Assembly: GCA_022564295.1 (NCBI GenBank)
Contig: JADFLR010000003.1
Coordinates: 156,163 to 220,162 of the forward strand
Reading direction: 5' to 3'
DNA length: 64,000 bases
Source of the DNA: Bacteroidota bacterium
GTDB lineage: Bacteria > Bacteroidota > Ignavibacteria > Ignavibacteriales > Ignavibacteriaceae
Shown here: piece by piece, positions 24,796-35,122 of the stretch
How the letters are laid out: each line of letters opens with the position of its first letter
How positions within the stretch are numbered: the first letter of the stretch is position 1
Notes under the pieces: generated by a model
Databases searched by the model: none
What the model was told of the DNA's origin: nothing
Seen by the model: only the letters and a program-made list of their open reading frames with translations
Made by a program: the position numbers and the translations under genes

Positions 24796-24977
24796 GTCTA
24801 CCTAAAAACGAGCAGTAACCTGCTCTAACTATTTCGCTTAATAATAATTCCTTTTAATCAACCTTGTACTTAATGATAACGGGATTAATATCCATAACAG
24901 CATGAAAACAATTGAAATAATTTACCAGTATCAAATTAATTTTTGTCTAGTGGAAAATATAATTAAATATAATGCGG

Positions 24978-25967
24978 TTACTGGGTAATTTCGGTTATGT
25001 CAATCCATTCAGTAGTTTCGTGCTTTTTATCAAGCCGCTCATCAAACAACTTCCCAATCTCTGCACCAATAATAAATACCACGGCAGTATAGTAAATCCA
25101 GAAAGCTACTACAACTCCTAAAGCATAAGCACCGTAAATTCTGCTAAATGTTGTAAAACTTGCAAGATACATACCGAAAAGCACTTTAGCCCCAACCCAT
25201 AATACAGCAGCCCACAACGCACCGATTAATACAGAACGCTTGCGAATTTTTACAATAGGCATAAATTTATACATTAAAGAAAAGAGAAAATACATTATAA
25301 TGAATGAAATGGAAGTAGAGAAAAATTGATGAAATATCGGTTTGTTAAAGAATTGAAGATATGGTGTTGCATCTGCAAATGAGCGGAAAAAATCTACCAA
25401 AGGCAGCAGCATTGTTGTGATAAAAAACGCAAGAACAACGGAAAGAATAACAATAAAATCCCGAAGCTTACCTAAAAATATGTTCATATCAAGATCAGTC
25501 CCAAAAACTTTATTGAGTACCGTTCTTAAACTGCTTGCAAAACCACTGGCGGCAAAAAATAAACCAATTATTCCTACAAAACCGGCGAGGTTTCTAAATT
25601 CCACAACTTCGCTGACTCTGTCAAAAATAATTTGTTTGGCAAAATCTGCATAACCTTCGTACGGAATAACTGTTTCAATTAAAGTTATAATTTGTATTTC
25701 AACTTCAGCAGAATTGAGGAACTTACCAAGGAGCCAAAATATAATTAGCGTAAAAGGTATGATACATACAAAAAGAGAAAACGCCAGCCCACCGGAAAGT
25801 AAAAAAACATGATGTCGGTCAACCCGGTAATATAATCCGCCAAAATAATGTCTGGAAAATGCTTTAAATTTATGCCAGGATGGTTTCAGATGAAGAATGA
25901 ATCGTATTTTTCGGAAATATTTATAGAGTTTTGAAGCCCTGATTTTATTTAATATCTTATTTTTCAC
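24978..25967 (-). CDS. YihY/BrkB-family integral membrane protein
   Basis: A 329-residue protein with six predicted membrane helices. Family motifs include [56 protein letters not shown] and [14 protein letters not shown]. The family is often misnamed ribonuclease BN; its real role is unclear, perhaps transport or envelope integrity. Its 5' end overlaps the 3' end of purL by 11 bp on the same strand, so the two are co-transcribed, but no functional link is obvious. Confidence 0.88.
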   Translation of the reverse strand: MKNKILNKIRASKLYKYFRKIRFILHLKPSWHKFKAFSRHYFGGLYYRVDRHHVFLLSGGLAFSLFVCIIPFTLIIFWLLGKFLNSAEVEIQIITLIETVIPYEGYADFAKQIIFDRVSEVVEFRNLAGFVGIIGLFFAASGFASSLRTVLNKVFGTDLDMNIFLGKLRDFIVILSVVLAFFITTMLLPLVDFFRSFADATPYLQFFNKPIFHQFFSTSISFIIMYFLFSLMYKFMPIVKIRKRSVLIGALWAAVLWVGAKVLFGMYLASFTTFSRIYGAYALGVVVAFWIYYTAVVFIIGAEIGKLFDERLDKKHETTEWIDITEITQ

Positions 25968-28185
25968 TGTTCATTATATCTGGAATTGTGTTGTAATAAA
26001 GATCAGATATTTTATTTAACTCTAAATCAATTTCATCATTTATTTTGAAACTTTCCCCTCCTACTTTACCAAGATAAGTAAACGACTGATTAAATTCCTT
26101 CAGCTTTGATTCAAAATATTCTTTGTTGTTTGTTGATACTGATACAACTATTCTCGACTGGCTTTCTGAAAATAATGAGAAATCTGTTCTTGTTATTATG
26201 TGAATTTTAACTTCCGCACCGAGCATTTTCTCCTCATTAATTATACAGCACTCAGCCAAACAGCAAGCTATTCCACCTTCCGATACATCGTGAGCAGATT
26301 TTATAAGATCATCTTTAATTAAAGATAAAAGAGAATCATGTAAAAGTTTTTCAACCGGTAGATTAATTTGAGGTGAATCACCCGCAACCTTTTTGTGAAT
26401 TACTTTCAAGTATTCGCTGCCGCCGAGTTCTTCTTTATCTTCACCTAATAAATAAATTAGATCGCCTTCATTTTTAAAATAAGATGTAGTAATGTTTTTC
26501 AAATCTTCAATCAAGCCAACCATTCCAATAGTTGGTGTGGGATAAACTGCAGTATCGGGTGATTCATTATAAAAGCTGACGTTTCCGCCAGTAACAGGTG
26601 TCTCAAAAAACCTGCATGCCTCGCCCATTCCTTCAATCGCTTTTGTAAATTGCCAGTAAACATCAGGTTTGTAAGGGTTGCCGAAATTCAAGCAGTTTGT
26701 TATTGCCAAAGGAATTCCTCCTGAGCAAACAATGTTTCTGGCAGCTTCGGCAACAGCTATCTTTGTTCCTTCTTTAGGGTTAAGATAAACATAACGCGCG
26801 TTGCAGTCGGTTTTCATTGCAAGCGCTTTGTTGGTTCCTTTTATATAAATCACAGCGGCATCGCACCCGGGACCGACTATTGTATTTGTTCTCACCATCG
26901 AATCATACTGTTCATATACCCATTTTTTAGAAACTATGTTAGGTGAAGAAAAAACTTTAACAAAAACTTCCTGAATGTTTTCAGGTTTGGAAAGTGAAGA
27001 AAAATCAAACACTCTTGTTTCTTTTAAATACGAAGGCTCTTTTTGTTCTCTCGTATAAACAGGTGCACCTCCACCAAGAACAAGATCAAAAGGTGGAAGA
27101 ACTGCTTTTGTTTCTCCTTCGTATTCTACTTCAAGCATTCCGTCCTTCGTAACTTCACCAATAATTTCGCAATGAAGATCCCATTTTTCAAAAACTTTTT
27201 TCACCCTGTCTTCGTAACCGTTTTTAACCACGCACAGCATTCTTTCCTGGCTTTCGGAAAGCATGATTTCATAAGCGCTCATTCCATCTTCACGCAAAGG
27301 AACTTTATCGAGATTTATTTTCATTCCGGATTTACCTTTTTTACTCATCTCCGTTGTTGAACAGGAAATTCCAGCAGCACCCATATCCTGTATTCCTATA
27401 AGCCAGCCGTTTTTAATAATTTCCAAAGATGCTTCGAGTAAAAGTTTTTCAGTAAACGGATCACCAACCTGAACAGAAGGACGTTTTGCTTCCGATTTTT
27501 CTGATAACTCTTCAGAGGCAAATGTAGCACCGTGAATTCCATCTCTTCCCGTTGATGAACCAACAATCATAACAGGATTGCCTTCGCCTTTTGCAATTGC
27601 ACTTGCATACTGTTTCTTCTTCACTATGCCAACCGCCATTGCATTCACAAGCGGATTGCCCTGATACGATTCATCAAAATAAACTTCTCCGGCTACAGTG
27701 GGAACACCAAAACAGTTTCCGTAATCGCCGATTCCTTTCACCACACCTGCAAAAAGATAACGTGTTCGTGCATCTTCAATTGAACCGAAACGAAGTGAAT
27801 TGAGTGAAGCAATTGGGCGGGCACCCATAGTAAAAATATCTCTCATTATTCCGCCTACTCCTGTTGCAGCACCTTGATACGGCTCAACAGCAGAGGGGTG
27901 ATTGTGACTTTCAATTTTAAATGCCACAGCAAGGTTATCACCGATATCAACCAGTCCGGCATTTTCTTCTCCTGCTCCAACGAGTAACTTTCCACCTTCA
28001 CGGGGAAGTGTTTTTAGTAAAGCAATTGAGTTTTTATAACTGCAGTGCTCACTCCACATTACGCTGAAAATACCAAGTTCGGTAAAAGAAGGTGTTCTAT
28101 CTAAAATCTTAAGTATTCTGTTATATTCTTCTTCGTTAAGCCCGTGCTCCATTGCGAGTTCAAGAGTAACTTCGGGTTCTTTCAT
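25957..28185 (-). CDS. purL: Phosphoribosylformylglycinamidine synthase subunit PurL
   Basis: A 742-residue small-type PurL that makes FGAM in purine synthesis with PurQ and PurS (not in this window). The frame runs to 28257, but the family start is [17 protein letters not shown] at 28185. Motifs are [11 protein letters not shown], the ATP/FGAR loop [32 protein letters not shown], and the second-domain signature [10 protein letters not shown] with [12 protein letters not shown]. Length is normal. A hairpin-like CTACTCCCC...GGGGAAGTAG at about 28247-28276 lies just upstream. Confidence 0.95.
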   Translation of the reverse strand: MKEPEVTLELAMEHGLNEEEYNRILKILDRTPSFTELGIFSVMWSEHCSYKNSIALLKTLPREGGKLLVGAGEENAGLVDIGDNLAVAFKIESHNHPSAVEPYQGAATGVGGIMRDIFTMGARPIASLNSLRFGSIEDARTRYLFAGVVKGIGDYGNCFGVPTVAGEVYFDESYQGNPLVNAMAVGIVKKKQYASAIAKGEGNPVMIVGSSTGRDGIHGATFASEELSEKSEAKRPSVQVGDPFTEKLLLEASLEIIKNGWLIGIQDMGAAGISCSTTEMSKKGKSGMKINLDKVPLREDGMSAYEIMLSESQERMLCVVKNGYEDRVKKVFEKWDLHCEIIGEVTKDGMLEVEYEGETKAVLPPFDLVLGGGAPVYTREQKEPSYLKETRVFDFSSLSKPENIQEVFVKVFSSPNIVSKKWVYEQYDSMVRTNTIVGPGCDAAVIYIKGTNKALAMKTDCNARYVYLNPKEGTKIAVAEAARNIVCSGGIPLAITNCLNFGNPYKPDVYWQFTKAIEGMGEACRFFETPVTGGNVSFYNESPDTAVYPTPTIGMVGLIEDLKNITTSYFKNEGDLIYLLGEDKEELGGSEYLKVIHKKVAGDSPQINLPVEKLLHDSLLSLIKDDLIKSAHDVSEGGIACCLAECCIINEEKMLGAEVKIHIITRTDFSLFSESQSRIVVSVSTNNKEYFESKLKEFNQSFTYLGKVGGESFKINDEIDLELNKISDLYYNTIPDIMNSEK

Positions 28186-28313
28186 TAAAAATTGATTTAT
28201 TTCTAAAATGTGATTATTAAAATGTGAAATATAGTAGATTTGAAGCCTACTCCCCAACCTTTATCATGGGGAAGTAGAAAACATTGCATTTCTAAACTAA
28301 TACTTATATTTTA

Positions 28314-28345
28314 TGTGTAAAAGACTGTGTAAATTATTGTGTGAA
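28314..28345 (+). promoter_or_regulatory. Three 12-bp-spaced direct repeats before vapB
   Basis: TGTGTAAA at 28314 and 28326 and TGTGTGAA at 28338 are spaced exactly 12 bp apart. The third abuts the ribosome site AAAGGAG (28344-28350) and the ATG at 28357. The position suits an operator at which the antitoxin, or its complex with VapC, would block initiation. Confidence 0.55.
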
Positions 28346-28356
28346 AGGAGACAAGA

Positions 28357-28557
28357 ATGCCAACCAATTTAGCAATAGATGATAAATTAATAAAGGAAGC
28401 CGTAGAAATCGGTAAGCATAAGACTAAAAAAGCAGCAGTAACAGAAGCTTTGCAGGAATATATTCTGAAGCGTAAGCAGACAATGGTTCGTGAAATATTC
28501 GGAAAGATTGATTATGATGTAAGCTATAATTATAAAAAACAGCGGAAAGTAAAATGA
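28357..28557 (+). CDS. vapB: VapB-type antitoxin
   Basis: A 66-residue protein of the short VapB antitoxin family (PF09957-like): MPTNLAIDDKLIKEAVEIG, then KTKKAAVTEALQEYI, a ribbon-helix-helix DNA-binding unit, and a basic C-terminus that would wrap the toxin. AAAGGAG lies 6 nt before the ATG. The stop overlaps the vapC start by 4 bp, the normal layout. Three direct repeats upstream are the likely operator. Confidence 0.88.
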   Translation: MPTNLAIDDKLIKEAVEIGKHKTKKAAVTEALQEYILKRKQTMVREIFGKIDYDVSYNYKKQRKVK

Positions 28558-28955
28558 AGGTTATTGTAGATACAAGCATTTGGTCTTTAGTTCTAAGAAG
28601 AAGAAAAAAACCACAAACCAAGACGAGCGATAAAATTCTAAAATTAATTGATGAGGGTAGAATTGTAATCCTCGGACCAATTAGGCAAGAAATTTTGTCC
28701 GGTATTAAAATCAAAAAGCAATTTGAATTACTCAAAGTTTACTTGAAGGCATTCCCCAATTTAAATTTGGAAATAAAAGATTATGAATTAGCAGCAGAGT
28801 TTTTTAATATTTGTAAAGCAAAAGGTGTGCAGGGATCAAACACGGATTTTTTAATTTGTGCGGCAGCGGTGAATAACAATTTCAGTATTTATACTTCCGA
28901 TAAAGATTTTAAATTGTTTAAAAACTACATTCCAATTCAATTAGAAAATATGTAA
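28554..28955 (+). CDS. vapC: VapC-type PIN-domain ribonuclease toxin
   Basis: A 133-residue PIN domain. Acidic active-site residues are visible: D6 in VIVDTSIW, E in IRQEILSGI, D in GSNTDFLICAAA and D in YTSDKDF. VapC toxins cleave tRNA or rRNA when freed from VapB. All catalytic residues are present, so the toxin should be active. Confidence 0.92.
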   Translation: MKVIVDTSIWSLVLRRRKKPQTKTSDKILKLIDEGRIVILGPIRQEILSGIKIKKQFELLKVYLKAFPNLNLEIKDYELAAEFFNICKAKGVQGSNTDFLICAAAVNNNFSIYTSDKDFKLFKNYIPIQLENM

Positions 28956-28973
28956 TCCTTAATCTAGCATAGA

Positions 28974-29666
28974 TTATTGATGGGCTAAAAACTCCTCCCA
29001 AATTTTATAAAGCTGGTATGTTGCATAAATATCCCTTGAGCAATAGATGGCAATGTCTCTCAGTCTTCCGGCTTCGTACAAATTTTTTACTTCCATCCCG
29101 GATATTTCTTTTGTCTTGGGTGATTCGATTCCAAATGCGTTGCAGTAAAAATCGAGATTGAATTTTCTTGTTAATCCGTAAAAGGTGAATTGCTCAAGAA
29201 GATCGATATGAGATTTTTTATCATACCTCCTGCCGACAAGGTTTTTGCTTGGTTTTATCTTCAGCATTGCGGAGCGTATCATTAAAAAAGGTATATCAAA
29301 ATTTCTTCCGTTAAAAGTTACAACCTGGTCAGTTACTTCAATAATTTTCCATAAGGATTTTAACATTTCTTCTTCTATTAATCCTTTGTAGTGAATCTGC
29401 TGGTCTTCAGAAAACCACTCCTCGGCTTCTGCACTTTCGTAATAAACGAATGATTTATTTTTATCAATATCATAAATACCGATCGCAACACACTTTGCGG
29501 TTAAGGGATATAGGCTTGTGTAACGAATCGCCTGATCAGTCTGTTCTTGTTTTTTGCCGGGGTCAGTTTCCTTTTCAGCATAGCGCAGCAGATATTCCTG
29601 CTGGCTTTCGGAAAGTGATTCAAAAGGATAGGCACAGGTTTCAATATCGAGAACTATTTTTCGCAT
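28974..29666 (-). CDS. Predicted 3'-5' exonuclease, PolB-exonuclease-like
   Basis: A 230-residue DEDD-type RNase H-fold nuclease. VLDIETC holds the first Asp-x-Glu pair, VVTFNGRNFDIPFL the second Asp, and CSRDIYATYQLY the last Asp with Tyr. It resembles the PF10108 group of DNA polymerase B exonuclease-like proteins. The frame opens with TTG at 29678, but GGGAGG just upstream supports the ATG at 29666. Role (DNA repair or RNA decay) cannot be told. It ends 18 bp beyond the vapC stop on the opposite strand. Confidence 0.85.
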   Translation of the reverse strand: MRKIVLDIETCAYPFESLSESQQEYLLRYAEKETDPGKKQEQTDQAIRYTSLYPLTAKCVAIGIYDIDKNKSFVYYESAEAEEWFSEDQQIHYKGLIEEEMLKSLWKIIEVTDQVVTFNGRNFDIPFLMIRSAMLKIKPSKNLVGRRYDKKSHIDLLEQFTFYGLTRKFNLDFYCNAFGIESPKTKEISGMEVKNLYEAGRLRDIAIYCSRDIYATYQLYKIWEEFLAHQ

Positions 29667-29721
29667 AATGCCTCCCAATTAATTTAGGTGATTATATACT
29701 TGACACATACAATTAGAAATA

Positions 29722-30246
29722 TTATAAGCCGATTACATCGGGTCTTTTTTTCATATAGTCCCAATAAATCGGAATTATCGTATAAGAAACCCCTTTTGGG
29801 GTTGATATCTGAGAAGTTATCTCAATTATTCCCAATGAATGTAGACTATCTGCGGTTGAATTTCGTAAACTTAATCGTAGAGTTCTTGCATCTTCATTAT
29901 AAAATCTACGCAATAATTCCTTTTCGTTTTCGGTTAAGCCAGATAAACGATAATGAATTTCTTTCAGGGTTAATTTTTCTGTTTTTTGTTCGCTGTTTTG
30001 GGCTTGAGAAGAAGGTACGGTTTTCTCAATAGTTTTAGGGAAAAGAAAGTGATAAACGATTGAATATAATAATACCAATATGGATAATATCAGTAGAATC
30101 AATAACCACTTATAAGATATTGCTTTTTCTACATAAAGATAGAATGAATCGTTTATTTGTGATAAAAGATATGCTATTACAACACATATCAGCGTTATTA
30201 ATATATTTGATACTATGTGTAATTTTTCTTTTGACACGAAGTACAA
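29722..30246 (-). CDS. Small membrane protein, SieB-like
   Basis: A 174-residue protein with two hydrophobic helices (LITLICVVIAYLLS and WLLILLILSILVLLYSIVYH) and a soluble C-terminal part with LTENEKELLRRFYNEDARTL and a winged-helix-like end. This layout is that of superinfection exclusion protein B (PF14163), a phage-exclusion membrane protein. The first codon at 30246 would be TTG and a GTG at 30237 is an alternative. It lies near a toxin-antitoxin pair, which fits a defence role, but the family match is by memory. Confidence 0.5.
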   Translation of the reverse strand: MYFVSKEKLHIVSNILITLICVVIAYLLSQINDSFYLYVEKAISYKWLLILLILSILVLLYSIVYHFLFPKTIEKTVPSSQAQNSEQKTEKLTLKEIHYRLSGLTENEKELLRRFYNEDARTLRLSLRNSTADSLHSLGIIEITSQISTPKGVSYTIIPIYWDYMKKRPDVIGL

Positions 30247-30272
30247 TATTAGGGATGTTATGAAACTTTCAT

Positions 30273-30734
30273 TTATTGTGTTCTCAATATTTTTACAGAA
30301 GTTTCAATCATTTTAACCTTCCGTAAAAATTCATCAGTTAACGGAGTGGATTTTCCGGTAAGTGGATCAACATGAACAGAAATACCCGCTCCCTCCGCAA
30401 TTATCACTTTTGTTTTTGAATTTTCAACGATATGTTCAAATCCGAAACTCGAATGTTTAATATAGGATATTCTTGTATAAATATTCAGCTCATCATCAAA
30501 AAAAGCGGGTTTAAAATAATTTATTTCGTTATGAACCATATAATACAAACTCTCTTCGGAAAAGATATTATCATCAGGCAATAATCCAGCATCCATTGCA
30601 TATTGAATTCTCGCCTGCTCGAAATAGTTGAAGTAAACAGCGTTATTTACAATGTGCAGCATATCAACTTCGTTAAATTTTACTTTTACTTTGTTGATGT
30701 GATGAAAATCTGATATGTTTTTAGTTGGCTGCAT
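30273..30734 (-). CDS. Acyl-CoA thioesterase, 4HBT hotdog family
   Basis: A 153-residue single-hotdog protein. FNEVDMLHIVNNAVYFNYFEQAR is close to the YbgC/4-hydroxybenzoyl-CoA thioesterase active-site region, with the catalytic Asp in EVDMLH. It is the last gene of the minus-strand fatty-acid cluster, 128 bp beyond the SDR gene, and would release free acids from acyl-CoA. Confidence 0.85.
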   Translation of the reverse strand: MQPTKNISDFHHINKVKVKFNEVDMLHIVNNAVYFNYFEQARIQYAMDAGLLPDDNIFSEESLYYMVHNEINYFKPAFFDDELNIYTRISYIKHSSFGFEHIVENSKTKVIIAEGAGISVHVDPLTGKSTPLTDEFLRKVKMIETSVKILRTQ

Positions 30735-30862
30735 GGATATAATAATTTTACTTTAATAATGAATTGTCATTCAGCAAGAATCCTGTTAATTTTTTTCGGG
30801 TAAAGTTTATTTATGATTTTCATTTCAATAACAAGTTCCTTTCTGGATGACAGAGATTTGCT

Positions 30863-31750
30863 TTAACTGCCTTTTGTTTTTCTTACCGTTTGTTCGATTA
30901 TGTCCCACATCTCTTCGGGAACCATTTCGAGCATATTAAACTGTCCTGCACCTTTTAGCCACTCACCTCCATCTATCGTAATAACTTCACCGTTTATGTA
31001 TGCAGAAAAATCAGAGACGAGATATGCTGCAAGATTTGCAAGTTCCTGGTGTTCACCAACTCTTTTTAAGGGGACTTTTTTTGCAAGGTCAAATTTATCT
31101 TTCATATCGCCGGGTAGTAATCTATCCCATGCACCTTTTGTGGGAAATGGTCCTGGTGCAATTGCGTTAAAGCGAATTCCGTACTTTGCCCATTCAACTG
31201 CAAGCGAGCGTGTTAATGCCAGCACTCCGGCTTTTGCAGCAGCAGATGGAACTACGTAAGCAGAACCTGTAAAGGCATAAGTGGTAACAATATTTAAAAC
31301 TGTTGCTTTCTGTTTTTCTTTAATCCAATGCTTACCGAATGCAAGTGTGCAGTTGTAAGTCCCTTTCAATACAATATTTATGATTATATCAAAAGCACGA
31401 TGGGAAAGGCGTTCGGTTGGACTAATAAAATTTCCCGCAGCATTATTCAAAAGCACATCGACTCTGCCAAATTTATCAACGGATGTTTTTAATAAATTTT
31501 CTACAGAACTATAATCAGTTACATCACATTGAACAGGAAGGACATTTCTATCATAACTTTCTGATAATTCTTTTGCAGTTGCTTCAAGTACATCCATCTT
31601 TCTGCTTGCAATAATAAGATCGGCACCAAGCTCAACAAAGTATTTTCCCATCGCTTTGCCTAGTCCTGTACCACCCCCGGTTATAACAATTACTTTATCT
31701 TTAAGTGAATCTTCTTTTAGCATTGATGTTTTGTATTGTTGATTTTGCAT
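30863..31750 (-). CDS. SDR family oxidoreductase, 2,4-dienoyl-CoA reductase-like
   Basis: A 295-residue short-chain dehydrogenase. The cofactor motif is TGGGTGLGKAMG; RK in IIASRKMD favours NADP(H); NNAAGNFISPTERLS and the long C-terminus with GGEWLKGAGQFNML match peroxisome-type 2,4-dienoyl-CoA reductases. The usual catalytic Tyr-x3-Lys is not obvious (VPSAAAKAGV has the Lys but Ser in place of Tyr), which is also a feature of that group. It would help oxidise unsaturated fatty acids and sits in the beta-oxidation cluster. Confidence 0.8.
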   Translation of the reverse strand: MQNQQYKTSMLKEDSLKDKVIVITGGGTGLGKAMGKYFVELGADLIIASRKMDVLEATAKELSESYDRNVLPVQCDVTDYSSVENLLKTSVDKFGRVDVLLNNAAGNFISPTERLSHRAFDIIINIVLKGTYNCTLAFGKHWIKEKQKATVLNIVTTYAFTGSAYVVPSAAAKAGVLALTRSLAVEWAKYGIRFNAIAPGPFPTKGAWDRLLPGDMKDKFDLAKKVPLKRVGEHQELANLAAYLVSDFSAYINGEVITIDGGEWLKGAGQFNMLEMVPEEMWDIIEQTVRKTKGS

Positions 31751-31895
31751 GTTTTAATTTTTGATATTAATAATTGTTTAATTAATGGCACACAGATTTA
31801 TTATGATAGATATGATTCTTTAAGATCAAATCAAATCATAATGATCTTGAAGGTCAGCGTTCTATAACTTTTACTTTACAGGTACCTATTCTAAA

Positions 31896-33689
31896 TTAAA
31901 AGCAATACTTATCAGCTTCAATCAGCTTATCGGCAATTTCTCTTCTTAACTTTGTTGTGTTAACAAGTTCATGCTTTGTAAAGCGTTTTAATCCGAGCAT
32001 CAGCATTTTCAAATCATCGCCTTCGGCAAAAGCAGTTATTGCATGTTTACCGTAAAGATTTATCCTTTCCACTGCATCGCTTATATAAACTCTGGTCATA
32101 TTGATATATGGCTGTAATTCCGATTCACTTTTTAATTTAGAAAGTTTCATCGTTCTTAAGTATGCAGATTCACAAACAAACACTTCAATCATCATATCTG
32201 TTATGTTCATAATTATTTCCTGTTCATCCTTTAAGTTTTCCATCAGCTTTTGAACAGCAGCACCTGCAATAACCAATATCGCCTTTTTAGCATTCTGAAT
32301 TGCTTTTAATTCAGCCGCAAGAAGTTCATCTGATTCTTCACCAAATTCCGGAATAGACATTAATTCTTTTTGAACAGCAAGAGCCGCTCCCATAAAATCA
32401 ATTCTACCTTTCATTGAACGTTTAACAAGCATATCAACTGTTAAAAGGCGATTGATCTCATTTGTACCTTCGAATATTCTGTTTATTCTTGCATCCCTGT
32501 ATGCTCTCGCAGCAGGATATTCTTCTGAATAACCATAGCCCCCAAGTACCTGCACTGCTTCATCAACAACATAATCAAGCATTTCAGAACCATATACTTT
32601 AAGCATTGCACATTCAATAGCGTATTCTTCAGCAGCTTTAAGCGCTGCTTCTTCATACTTCATTCCCTCTTCCTGTAAATACTGAATTTTACTATAGATC
32701 ATATCACTTACTCTAAATGTTGCAGATTCCGAGACAAAAATTCTTGTTGCCTGTTCTGCTAATTTATATTTGATTGCACCAAAACTTGATATCGGCTGAT
32801 TAAATTGTTTCCTTTCGTTTGCATAAGCAATATTCATTGTGGCAATTTTTTTTGCACTGCCAGTTGTCATCGCACATAATTTAAATCTGCCGATGTTAAG
32901 AATGTTAAAAGCAATGTAATGTCCTTTACCAATTTCACCTAATACATTTTCAACCGGAACTTTTACGTTATCAAGAAAAAGTGCACGTGTGGATGATCCT
33001 TTGATTCCCAATTTATTTTCCTCTTCACCGCGGTTAAATCCTTCCGAGTCAGCATAAATTATAAAGCATGTAAACTTATCACCATCTACCTGCGCAAAAG
33101 TTATAAGGATATCTGCAAATCCGCCGTTGGTAATCCACATCTTTTGTCCGTTTATAATGTAAAACTTTCCATCATCGGTTAATGTAGCGGTTGTTTTTGC
33201 AGAAAGTGCATCGGAGCCGGATGTGGGTTCGGTAAGGCAATAAGCTGATTTCAACTCGCCGCTTGCTAATTTGGGAAGATATTTTTTCTTCTGTTCTTCC
33301 GTTCCGTAATAAAGAATTGGAAGTGTACCAATTCCAGTATGGGCAGCAAAGGCAACACTAAATGAATAGCTTGCACCCATCTCCATTAACAGTGCAGTAC
33401 TTGTATTAAAACTTGCACCGAGTCCACCATATTCTTCCGGAACGGCAGCACCAAGCAAGCCAAGTTCGCCTGATTTATCCAACAGCGCTACCATTAATCC
33501 TTCTTCCTGTTGATCAATGGCATCTAGTTTGGGCAGGATTTCCTTTTCAATAAAATCACGTGCTGCCTCTGCCATCATTCTTTGTTCTTCATTCAACTCT
33601 TCGGGAATGAAGACTGATTGCGGATCAGTATCTTTTATCAGGAATTCTCCGCCTTTTAATCCAACTAAAGATTTTGTTTCTTCTGACAT
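31896..33689 (-). CDS. fadE: Acyl-CoA dehydrogenase, FadE/VLCAD type
   Basis: A 597-residue flavoenzyme for the first step of beta-oxidation. FAD-site motifs are CLTEPTSGSDALSAKTT and WITNGGFADI; the catalytic Glu is in YRDARINRIFEGTNEI. A C-terminal extension of about 180 residues after the ACAD core is as in Bacillus FadE and mitochondrial VLCAD. It follows fadA with 47 bp between, in the order fadN-fadA-fadE. Confidence 0.93.
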   Translation of the reverse strand: MSEETKSLVGLKGGEFLIKDTDPQSVFIPEELNEEQRMMAEAARDFIEKEILPKLDAIDQQEEGLMVALLDKSGELGLLGAAVPEEYGGLGASFNTSTALLMEMGASYSFSVAFAAHTGIGTLPILYYGTEEQKKKYLPKLASGELKSAYCLTEPTSGSDALSAKTTATLTDDGKFYIINGQKMWITNGGFADILITFAQVDGDKFTCFIIYADSEGFNRGEEENKLGIKGSSTRALFLDNVKVPVENVLGEIGKGHYIAFNILNIGRFKLCAMTTGSAKKIATMNIAYANERKQFNQPISSFGAIKYKLAEQATRIFVSESATFRVSDMIYSKIQYLQEEGMKYEEAALKAAEEYAIECAMLKVYGSEMLDYVVDEAVQVLGGYGYSEEYPAARAYRDARINRIFEGTNEINRLLTVDMLVKRSMKGRIDFMGAALAVQKELMSIPEFGEESDELLAAELKAIQNAKKAILVIAGAAVQKLMENLKDEQEIIMNITDMMIEVFVCESAYLRTMKLSKLKSESELQPYINMTRVYISDAVERINLYGKHAITAFAEGDDLKMLMLGLKRFTKHELVNTTKLRREIADKLIEADKYCF

Positions 33690-33736
33690 TTTATCCGCCT
33701 TTACTTTTAATTATAAAATTTATTTTTTACAATTTT

Positions 33737-34912
33737 TTAGTTTAACAATTCATAAATGCCGGCAACCCCTTGTCCGCCACCGACACAAGCTGTAACCATT
33801 CCATACTTTTTATTTCTTCGTTTTAACTCGTTAAGTATTTGTACAGACAGCTTGGCTCCTGTACACCCCAATGGATGCCCCAAAGCAATAGCACCACCGT
33901 TAACATTTACAACTTCCTGGTTTAATCCGAGTGTACGAATGACAGCTAAAGATTGTGATGCAAATGCTTCGTTCAATTCAATCAGGTCTATATCATTCAA
34001 TTTCATATTTGCTTTTTTTAATGCTTTCGGAACAGCTTCAATCGGACCGATACCCATTAATGTAGGATCAACTCCCGCTAACGCATAAGAAACTAATCTT
34101 GCTATTGGTTTTAAGTTTAACTCTTTCACCATATCTTCAGACATAACCAAAACAAATGCAGCACCATCGGAAGTTTGTGAAGAGTTTCCTGCTGTTACAG
34201 TTCCACCTGCAGCAAATACCGGTTTTAATTTTGCAAGAGCTTCAATTGTAGTATCGGCACGCGGTCCTTCATCAACATCTACAACAAATTTGCTTACCGT
34301 TCTTTTTCCATTTTCAAGATGTACATCTTCAATTTCAATAGGAACAATCTGATCTTTATAGTATCCTTCCTTCAGTGCATTAAGCGCTTTCATGTGTGAG
34401 TTATATGCAAACTCATCCTGATCTTCACGTGAAATTTTATATTCCTTTACAACCTTCTCGGCAGTTAAACCCATCCCCATATAATAACCGGGAGAATCTT
34501 TTGCTGTTGTATAATTCGGGGCAAGTTTCCACCCGGTCATCGGAACCATAGACATTGATTCTATTCCACCCGCAATAACGCAATCCATCATACCAGATTG
34601 AATACGTGCAACTGCCATAGAAATGGTCTCAATACCCGAAGCGCAAAATCTGTTTACTGTAACACCGGGAACTTCCATCGGCAAAGAATTTAGTGCAATC
34701 ATTCTGCCTACCTGAAGTCCCTGTTCAGCTTCAGGAAATGCATTCCCAACAATCAGGTCATCAACTCTGTGTGGGTCTAATTCAGGAACAGAATTCAGTA
34801 AATGTTTAATAACGTCTGCGGCTAAATCATCCGGTCTGTAAAAACGAAACCCACCTTTTTTAGCTTTCGCAACAGCCGTACGATAACCTGCTACTATATA
34901 TGCTTCTTTCAT
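33737..34912 (-). CDS. fadA: Acetyl-CoA acyltransferase (3-ketoacyl-CoA thiolase)
   Basis: A 391-residue thiolase. The nucleophilic Cys is in VNRFCASGIETI near residue 88; GGAIALGHPLGCTGAK carries the active-site His; and ACVGGGQG near the C-terminus has the second Cys. It cleaves 3-ketoacyl-CoA in the last step of the cycle. A repeat element at 34996-35066 lies between it and fadN upstream. Confidence 0.95.
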   Translation of the reverse strand: MKEAYIVAGYRTAVAKAKKGGFRFYRPDDLAADVIKHLLNSVPELDPHRVDDLIVGNAFPEAEQGLQVGRMIALNSLPMEVPGVTVNRFCASGIETISMAVARIQSGMMDCVIAGGIESMSMVPMTGWKLAPNYTTAKDSPGYYMGMGLTAEKVVKEYKISREDQDEFAYNSHMKALNALKEGYYKDQIVPIEIEDVHLENGKRTVSKFVVDVDEGPRADTTIEALAKLKPVFAAGGTVTAGNSSQTSDGAAFVLVMSEDMVKELNLKPIARLVSYALAGVDPTLMGIGPIEAVPKALKKANMKLNDIDLIELNEAFASQSLAVIRTLGLNQEVVNVNGGAIALGHPLGCTGAKLSVQILNELKRRNKKYGMVTACVGGGQGVAGIYELLN

Positions 34913-34995
34913 AATTTTATTCTTTTAATTATAATTATTAATATTTTTTATTACTATTTTCTTATCGGGGGCCTATCTCATAGGTAATGTAAACT

Positions 34996-35066
34996 TGTCA
35001 TTCCCGTGAAAACAGGAATCTATAAGGTTCATAGCACTTCAGATTCCCACTTTCGTGGGAATGACA
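34996..35066. repeat. Imperfect inverted repeat between fadN and fadA
   Basis: TGTCATTCCC (34996-35005) pairs with GGGAATGACA (35057-35066), and GGAATCT (35015-35021) pairs with AGATTCC (35041-35047), leaving a central loop and two asymmetric bulges. This is the form of a widely dispersed intergenic repeat family of this lineage. There is no T run, so it is not a standard terminator, but it could lower fadA-fadE expression. Confidence 0.65.
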
Positions 35067-35122
35067 TATCGGCTAATCTAACTTTTGAGACAATTCCTCC
35101 ACAATGATAAAATGTTTCTCAT

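Noticed and set aside
30863..31750. FabG 3-oxoacyl-ACP reductase
   Set aside because: The catalytic Tyr of FabG is not found and the C-terminus matches dienoyl-CoA reductases instead.
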